A stretch of 64,000 nt of DNA, from assembly GCA_032173965.1 (NCBI GenBank), contig JAVUNC010000005.1:43262501-43326500 (forward strand), read 5' to 3'. A program made the translations under genes and the position numbers. The DNA comes from Sitta carolinensis. Taxonomy: Eukaryota; Chordata; Aves; Passeriformes; Sittidae. Position 1 is the first letter of the stretch. Each line of letters starts with the position of its first letter. Under the pieces are notes generated by a model. It did not search any database and was not told the origin of the DNA. It saw only the letters and a list, made by a program, of their open reading frames with translations. Positions 52,101-61,100 of this stretch are shown piece by piece.

Positions 52101-55100
52101 CTTGCTGTCATAATTTGTAGTGCATGAAGTCTCATCTCTAGATATTATTAGCTTGAACCAGGTCCTGTAATTTTCTCTGGAACCTTTCCCTAAGTCAATA
52201 GTATTTTTTGTTTCCTCTGCAAAGTGAGAGAGCTTAAAAAAAGGCTTGATTATATTTTCTTGGACTTTTACATGTCCTCCTGTGATTTCTCATATATTTT
52301 CTGACCTCCAGAGCTGATAATAAAAGGGACTTCATAATTTTACAATAACTTCTATTTCTTTTTCTAGTTCTACCCTATGTGTCTAAATATAGTGATTGTG
52401 ACTGTCAGCTTCTGATTAATGGTTTCTAAAGCCAGGGATTGTACTGTCAGACAGGTTGAATCTGATTTATGGAAACTTCAGCTGCAGAGGGACAACTTAA
52501 TAATAATTGGATTTTCTAGCTCCCCATCAATTGCTTTATCACTTAAGATTAACTTCTGCAGGAAATCATACCAGCAAAACCATCTGGCTCTCATGGCTTA
52601 GAGACTTCTATGTGTTTAAATATTCCTTGCCATCTGACCACTTCTTTGAGTTATAAAGCATTCTATTATCCTCACACTGTGGATACTTTCACTTAAGGAA
52701 TCCATACATGATTTGTATTCCACCTAGCTGAAGGATGACTACTCTCCTTTTACAGTCCCATCATCCTCATCATCGTACAGAGTGGAGCAGGAGCGGGAGG
52801 GCTCTCATGTGCTAATGACTGAAGAGGCTGCACATTCCTGTGCAGCCTGTGTGAGATTATGTGCCGAAAAGGAAAGGAGAAAGAGAAATAGACAGTTCCT
52901 CTTGATGGTCTGAAAGGAGTGGAAAATGAAGCAGGAGCAGGAACATGAATATTGCAGTATAGGAATACTGTTAGAAGGAGAGGATCATCTGAAGGAAGGA
53001 ATGCCTCCAAGGACATAGAGCCAAATCAACATCAGTTAAAGTGTAAGGAGCTACTTCAGAAAGATCAGTTCAGAGACTAGAAGGGGCAAAGACTGATTGA
53101 AATGAGTTTTCCAAGGACAAAATACACTTAGTCCCTGTCCGCATTTTAATCCTACAAGACCATGACCTCAGGGCAGTCAGAGTCAAGGACAGGACTGCTG
53201 TCTGTTCAGTTGGTTGGTGGGCCTAACCAAGCATGACTCCCTTGTTGCTGTGCCAATATTTTTTTACTAATTTTCTGCATGAAATCCCAACCTGAGGCAT
53301 GGTGTCCAGTCTGCTTCTCCTTCTGCAATTCCCACATATCCTTGTCTCTCATTCCATCTGTCCTTTCTATGGACTCATTTTCCTCACAATTAAACATCTC
53401 GGTATCCTGATTAAGTTGTTCCATGTTACTTCAGTTACATCCTAGTCTTTCTAAAATCATGATCTTCATAGTTCTGCAACCCTGTTTTTAGTATTCCCTT
53501 TGCTTCTCTAGAGAGAGTAAAGTTAATTTTTGTTGCGTTGGACTACTTTTTTTTCACCAGTAGCATGTTGTAATTTCTGCTCTTGCTGGGTAATAAGCAG
53601 AAAATACTATTCTACAACTATTAATAACTACCCATTTTTCTAAGAAGATAGAAGAGTTGTCCCTGCAACAACGTGGACAGAATTTTCTGTCCTTCACATG
53701 ACAGGAGAAAAAAAAAAAAAAAAAAAAAGGTTTACTTCCTTCCTGCTTTTAATGCTCAGTCCTTCACCAAGTGACACATGCAGTCCTCTCAGTTCAATCA
53801 GAAGATAAACATTATACCAGAACCGCTCAGCAGCCAGAATGGTTTGAGTACATTTATTTTCCTATGCCTCTTGCAGTCAAGTGCTGGCACCTAAAGCACT
53901 TGTTTTAATTCTGTCCCAAGACATCTCCAGCAGAACATCTGTATCCATGTAGCTGGACAGTGATTTCACTGCACAGAGCAGGCTGTGACACTGGAAATTT
54001 TGATGTTATTGCCTGGTACTAGCAATTCTGTGCTCATCCCTTATTCCCTACATTCTAGCAGTTAATCTGACTGACCTGATCAGAACTAGGACCTGACAAA
54101 AGAACCCATTCCCTGGAGATGGTCGCTCAGTGTCACTGGCACCTCCCTCCAGCCCCTACTCAGCTCACATGCAGCCTAGCAGAGGAGTTGTGTCCCAGGC
54201 AAGAGTACCTGGGAAATAAAGGGCAGGGGTGCCGTAACCAGACATGGGTGGGTGTTTGACCTGAAATAACAACTAATAGAACACAATGCACTTTTCTGTG
54301 CAGATCTGTACCACTTTGGATTCTGTCTGCTGCAACATGCTCTCTCTTTTCACTGCTTCTGTGGCAGTCCTGTCTGTGCTGCCTCCAGAGACTGGGCTGT
54401 ACACAGACAGACACTGACACCTCCAGGGGAGATGTACTTTCTGTGTGATATAAGGCACTCAGCATAATCTGCTGGTGTAAATATGCATTTTAACACCACT
54501 TCCTATCCACTCAGAGTCAATCATGCTTGCTGTGATTACTTAGTCAGCAACCTTATCAGATCTTGTTGCTTACAGTTTTGCTTTTAAGGCATTCATTTTA
54601 CATAAAAGATCTGCTTTTTTAAAACATGCATTGTAACTCTTCCTTGTCTCTTGTTTTTTGGTAATTCACTAAAATACATTTGCACAAAAGCAGAAGACAA
54701 AATACGCTCTTGGAAATACATAGCTATATATAACTATTTTAAATTTTTTGAACAGGAAGAATTCTAAATGCTTCTTTGTGTAATTTCTTAAAAAAAAAAC
54801 TATTTGAAACAACTTTAATAATAAATATGCTGAAAATCTCTTGGGTGCTGAAAATCTGTCAAGAGTTTGTAGGTTTCCTATGCCAGGTGTTCCCTGTAAG
54901 TCAGAATAACATGAGTTTCTTTCTCCAGACGGTGAACATTATCTTTGAAAAAATCCCAGAAAATGAGAGTGGAGATGCCTGTCAAACTATCCAAGTTAAT
55001 GTTCTGGACTGCGACACCATAGGCCAAGCCAAGGAGAAGAGCCTTCAGGCTTTCTTTAATAAGAATGGCTTTCTCTATGGTCTTCAGCTGGATGAAATTG

Positions 55101-58100
55101 GTCTTGGTAAGAGAATACCACTTCGTTGTATTTTCATGGTGTTTTCTGGTTGTGGAGTTTTCTTATTAGGAACACATACCTTTGGCTTTGATTCTTTTCA
55201 GAGTTCATACAGAACATAGCTTTTGTGAGGAATTTCGAGGCAAAAACTAGCATTTATGTTACCAGTTAGAGAACTACAGCTATATCAGGTCCACTTCTGC
55301 AAGGACTTCAGCATTGCAAATAACAAACAGATGTAATTTATTATGCATATATATATGCATGTATGTATGTATGTTCCTTTTCTGGCATAAGTAAGTTGGC
55401 TGGCCCGTCCCCCTAAGTACAGCCGGTTGTTACATTTTGTCAGTGGATAAGATGACATATCATGATTATCAAGTATTCTGGTTCCTATCTAATATTCCTC
55501 CTACCTCCCTTCCTTCCTTCCTACAGGCCTACATTTCCCTTGATCAGAACAGCCTTCAAATAAATATTATTTGTAGTCAGATTAGGTTTGTATAACAGTT
55601 CTCCTGTGACTCACAAAGTCCCCTACAATATCTACAGATGTAAATAAGGCTGTTCCAGCAGATGAGTCAAACCACTTTTCCTTGTTGGGTTTTCAAGAGC
55701 CTGAGGTCTGTAGCTACCACTGCCATAGCACTTCCCGCGTACCCTAGTGGGAAACTTAACAAACTGTATTGTTGGCGTTTGTCACCTCCTAGACTTGCTC
55801 CCTAAGATGTTGATACTTCCTCACTTTATCAGACTCTGTGTTGGCAAGTGCTCATAATTTGCTTTCCTGTCTGATGTCTTGATGTCTATATTCTTTTACA
55901 AGTGCCTGACTACCCTTCACAAGTACCATGTCAGCCTTGTACAGCTTGTTTCAGTGATCTCTTAGAAGTGGCTTGTGGAAGCTTTCTTCTAGTCCCAACA
56001 TAACCTTACCAGCAGGACACACTTGTGCAGCAGAATAGTGGCAACACAAAACAAAGCACCAAAACCTGCTGAAAGGGAAGCCACCCAGGGTGCCACCTCA
56101 GAAAACGAATCAGGAGTGTGGGAGCACAAAACCACTTTCATGTGACCTACCGCAAGGATAGAAAGAAGCAGCTTAGTTGGGAGCCACTGGTCCAAGAAAT
56201 AGTTAGGTGTTGTTTTTCTTTACAAATATCTGTACAGTGAGAATGTCTTTGGGATGTAATTGTTTTCTGTTGCTGTCATACTGCAGAACTTGTGTCTGAG
56301 GAGCAGCAAAGAGAATTGTTAGATATTGATGGTTCCTCAGAGGTGATGGAGGATGGGATAAGGAAGCTAAATACCATCGGTCATTATGAGGTAAGCACAG
56401 AAGCCAGACCAATGACTTCAGAAGATGCTTCTCCACAGCTCTCAAGTGTGATCAGCACAGCTTGGAGTAATAGTTGAGCATCATCAACTGAAGGAAAGAA
56501 TTGTGTGGCACACAACATTCTTGCCAATGAGTCATGTTTTCTGTTAATTTTCAGAGGTTTCCTTGTTGTAGGGTTGTTCGGTTCAAACATGCCAGATAAA
56601 CTGTTACTTCTGTCAAGCATTTAATTTAAAACAAAATCTGATTTCCAGCTATGAACATTGCCTCAGGTCTTTTTGAGTCTGCTGTGGAGTTTTTGTTGCA
56701 CCATGAACAACTGTTTACCTCATCCCACCTCATATTTTGATTATCTGAACAGGCAGTATTGATACTTGTGAAATCTCATTACGAGTCAGAATAAAAAGGA
56801 TTGATGGCTTTTCTCCCTCTTTTCTTGATACCTCCTGTGTCAATCTCCTTGCCTTTTTCTCTCTCTGATTCTGCTTCCATCTGGTGTTGGCGCTTGTACC
56901 ATGAGTCTTCCCCTCTGCTTCCAGTTTCACCTGTAAAGCAGTTGTTTGCAATGCTGCAATAATCTGTCCATCATTGCAACAACACACAAAACTGCATCTG
57001 GTGGCAGAGCCCTCCTGGGTGTAGCATACTGTGAAAGTGTAGCAAGCAGCATTACTTCTCTAAGGAGTTTTCAGTGACACCAGTCAAAATAGAGAATGAG
57101 ATGTTGGAGGAAAATGTGCAGCAGGTGATTGGCCTCAGGTGATATGGAAGTTCACATGTGATGCTTACAGATAGCTTTTGGAAATGGAGGTTATCATGCT
57201 GAGTGCTTTTACAGATCTTTCCTCATGCCTCATTGAATTTGAAAGTCTGGCTCTTAACATGTTCATAAATTTTTATCCATTTAGAAGTTTTACTGCCATA
57301 GGTCTGTGCTGTGCAGTGCATTATGGTGCTGAGGAACTTGAGCCAGCATGGAACTTGTTGCTGTCTGCATGAACAAATACTGTGCCATCTATAGAGAAAC
57401 AAGGATTCCTAGCAGGACTTTGGATCTTAGGCAGAGGACAAGGCTGCTTAGATCTGAAGTAAGCTCATTTGGAGTTGCTTTCAGATTTCTGTAGTCATTC
57501 TCCTTACCTCACAGGGGTTAGCAGTGAACCCAGATGTCCTGAGTCACCATCCAGTGGCTTTTCCTGTCTTGAATCTTGTCTTTAGATGAATGTGTTACCT
57601 CCTCCACTCCACTTGTAGAGATTTTGTACAAATTAGGACATTGTAGTGTTGCAGCAAAGTGTTTGAGCCTGTGCAGCAAAGGTCAGCATAGATTTAAATT
57701 AGGATAGGTATCTGAGTGTCTGTCTTGTATGGCAGTACCTGCCCTCTTTACCACAGGCAGCTGTAGCAGGTGCTCCCTGCTTTTCCCAGTGGCCTTTTGC
57801 ACGTCTGGAGCTCATGGCATGCTGTGCCTCATGGGTCAGACCTCATGGCAAATAAGTGTGCTCCATCAGTCTCTGTCATCCCTGGGTATCTTTGTCCCAG
57901 CCCTTGTTTTGTCTGAGGTTTCTGCAGGCAAGGTTTTCTTGCAGATAGAAGTTAGGTAGGAGGCTTACTTGTTTTTGCAAAGCTGTAACTACACTAATTA
58001 TAGCTTAGCAGCTGCCTCATGGAAATTGTACTGCATGTCTCTTTGATATTTTAGTTCTCATTTTCTGGCACTGACAAAATAATGTACATTTTAGGCAAAA

Positions 58101-61100
58101 GCTCAGTGGCATTTTAGGCAGTGGCTTAGTGGCAAGTATTAGCCATTACCATATCTAGTTTATTTTCTTGTATGCATATTGATGCAAAAAGGAATGTAAA
58201 AGTGTCTAGATAGCAAGAAAAAGGAACATTGCATACACTCCATGAGGGTAGTAACATTGCCTGAGAAATTCCAACTTACATTTCATCAGTGCCTCGAAAT
58301 TTGTGGCAATTTTTTGGCAAGCCTGACTTTTTTTGTTTGCCAGCCTTAAATGTTAGAAAGTAGCCAGATGTTTGAAATTGGGAAATACCATCAAATCTTT
58401 TTAAGACTCTGGAACATGAGGGTTGTGTTGTGAAGGTCCCAGAGTCACCAGTCGGTCTTGGAAAAGTAGACTTAGTTTCTACACTGATTTTTAAAATACA
58501 CAAGAATGGAACATTTGCGTTTTTTGTAATGTTTGTGAAGAGAAAAAATTCCACTGAACTGTTAGACTGTCTTATGCCTCTGACCTGTGTGCTACTTTTG
58601 CTCTAATTTTTTGGCTCCTAGGAGGTTTTTCGATATATTTATGAGGTCTGTACTATCACTTCCATGAGAATAACCACAAGCCATGACAAGTTACTTATTA
58701 TCTTGACATCCTATTCCCCACACAAGAAGAGAGCTAGACAGTCACTTTCAGATCTTCTGTCCAGTCACAGATCTCCAGTTTCTCAACTGATATGAGTATC
58801 ACAGGTTCCAGGAGCGGGCAGAGCCCCATCAAGTGAAACTGAATGAGTTCCTGGGAGCTCACTGGCAAGGACTGGATTACAGTGAGGACAGGAGGCCTGG
58901 GGAGCAAGAGGCATAGAGCCACACTACCATGTCTTCTGCTTTGCAAAGTAGCTGTATTCCATGTTGTCTGGATTGGAAGAGACCTCTCTTTGTCTTTGTC
59001 CCCTCAATAAAGCACCTGACAAAGCAAAGGTATTTTGAGGCATCCATGGGAGAAGCCCACCACAAAAAGTGATTTAGACAGCAAGTTGCAAAAAGAAGGT
59101 TTTTTTAAAATGCTTCTTTTTTTTTTTTTTTTTTTAATTGGATCACACTGAAAGAAACAGCAAGTATGGCTGCTGCAGTAATGATAAAGAAGGGAAAGCG
59201 TAGTCTACTTGCTGCTAAAAGCATTATTTGTCCCAAAAATAAAACCTAGAGTGCGGACTTTGGTCATGGCTGCTCTGCAGCAATGCCTTTGATTCCTGGA
59301 GGGAAGCATGATTCTCCTCTGAGTTCTGCCCATCTCCCTCAGGATAGAATTCAACACATTTCAACACTGAGCTGCCCTCCTACTTCTTGGCGGGGGGAAT
59401 GGTAGCAGGATGTTGCCCACATTGCTCCGGGAGGGGGTAAGCTGCTGGGTAACACTGTTCCTGTTAATCTGTCTTCAGAGCCAAGTAGGAGGACTGTCTG
59501 GGTGTCTGTATCCCCTCACAAGCTAGCCTTAGAGCATATTCCTATTTGTAGTGTGGTTTTCAAGTGTTCTGTGCTGTCTAAAATAGTTCTGAAAGTCTGT
59601 ATGATAGATGGAATCTCTGCAAAAAAATCATAAAATAGATTTCATTTACTTTCCAGGAGCAAATGTAAGTGCAGATTTTTTTGGCAATAGACACAGCTTT
59701 TGATAGAGTATCTTAATGTTTAAACTGGTTTCTCACACCAGGCTAGCTGCCAAGGTTTAAAAAACACTTAAATTATTTTGGCAGAGATCCCTTCCTAGAA
59801 CTGGCCGGTTGTTTTTGTAATTATAGAGGCAAGTACACTAGCACTTGGCAAGACTCAACATTTGATAGCAGAGCAGTGGTGTAGTTCTCAGTGGGAGCCA
59901 TTTTTTAGTTACTCTTTGACAATAAAAGCATGGCTTGCCAGTTTGTTTTAAAGATAATGTGTAACATCCTGGCAATGCTATAAATTCAGGGAAGGAGGAG
60001 GGAGATTTTTTCCTAGAAATCCTAAAATGGTAAGATACAGATCTTATGGTGTATAAATATTTTGCTCAGTTTGAAAATAGTTCTTGGGAGCACCAGGCTT
60101 AACCCTCAAAATGGCCCCTCACAGGACATGGGTAGAACAGACTGAGCTGAAAGAAGGGGAACCAGAAGAGAATTCACCTTTGTGTGCACATCTCTGCCTC
60201 ACCTTCCCATAAGATCCTATTCCACTGGACACAGAGAATTTAACCTGAGCAATCTATAGAAAAATGGATGCAAGAAACAGCACAGAGCAGTACATGAAAA
60301 TGAAAATGTCCACATATGGGCTGAACCAGAAAAATCGAAGGAAGGGAAAGATCTTCAAGGCTGGTGCACTGGAAGAGGTGCCTTCCCCCCTGGCTGGGTA
60401 ATGCTGACAAAGTTCAGCTACTGCCTGTGCCTGAAAGGCCAGCCCTGGCTGCCTGCTGAGGGCTATGCACGCTGTGATGACAACAAAGTGGGCTGGGCTG
60501 TCCTGCACTGCCATGGGCTGAGGGACAGAGGAAATGAAATTGAGGCTTTTGTGCATTCTAAGCACTTTTGTTTCAGCATGATATGTTTGTTTTTTTCTTT
60601 CAGATTTCAAATGGAGCAACCATAAAAGTCTTCAAAAAGAAGGCGAATACCCGATCAGGTAACAAACAGGCTGCGGCCTATTTGAACTTTTGTGCAGAAC
60701 GGATTCGAATGCAGAGAACTGAGCTGTGATAGGTTGTATCTTGGTCAATAGGAGGTCTGAGAAATTGGTACTTTGTTATAGTTGAGCCAAATGAAGAGCC
60801 ATGGCTCTGGGCCTCTGGCAGGCACAGTGGGCCTAAAAGGAGGAAAGAAGGACAGAAGGGCTTACAGTCCTCGGCAAATGATTGCTTAGAGATACAGGCT
60901 CATAGGCAGGAAAGCAGGGCAGGGAAGCCCGGGTGACACAAAAAGAACATGCCTCTCTCTCCGTGGTGCCCAGAACTGTGCATCACAGGTGTAGTGGTGC
61001 ACTGTCCAGAGACACGAGTGACAAAACCCACTCTGGTAATTTTCCTTATTCTCTTGATTGTGTTTCTGAAAGCTTTGACTTGGCTGTCTCATCAGCATGT

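Larger units (their letters stand above)
47516..54928 (+). other. Intron 21 (7.4 kb)
   Basis: GTATGT...TTCTCCAG. It contains A-runs at 51100-51114 and 53708-53728. No identifiable element or extra exon was found; many short open frames lack resemblance to known proteins. Confidence 0.85.

Noticed and set aside
54776..55219. 147-codon frame extending beyond exon 22 on both sides
   Set aside because: The genuine part is 54929-55106, bounded by TTCTCCAG and GTAAGA. The rest is intron that happens to stay open.
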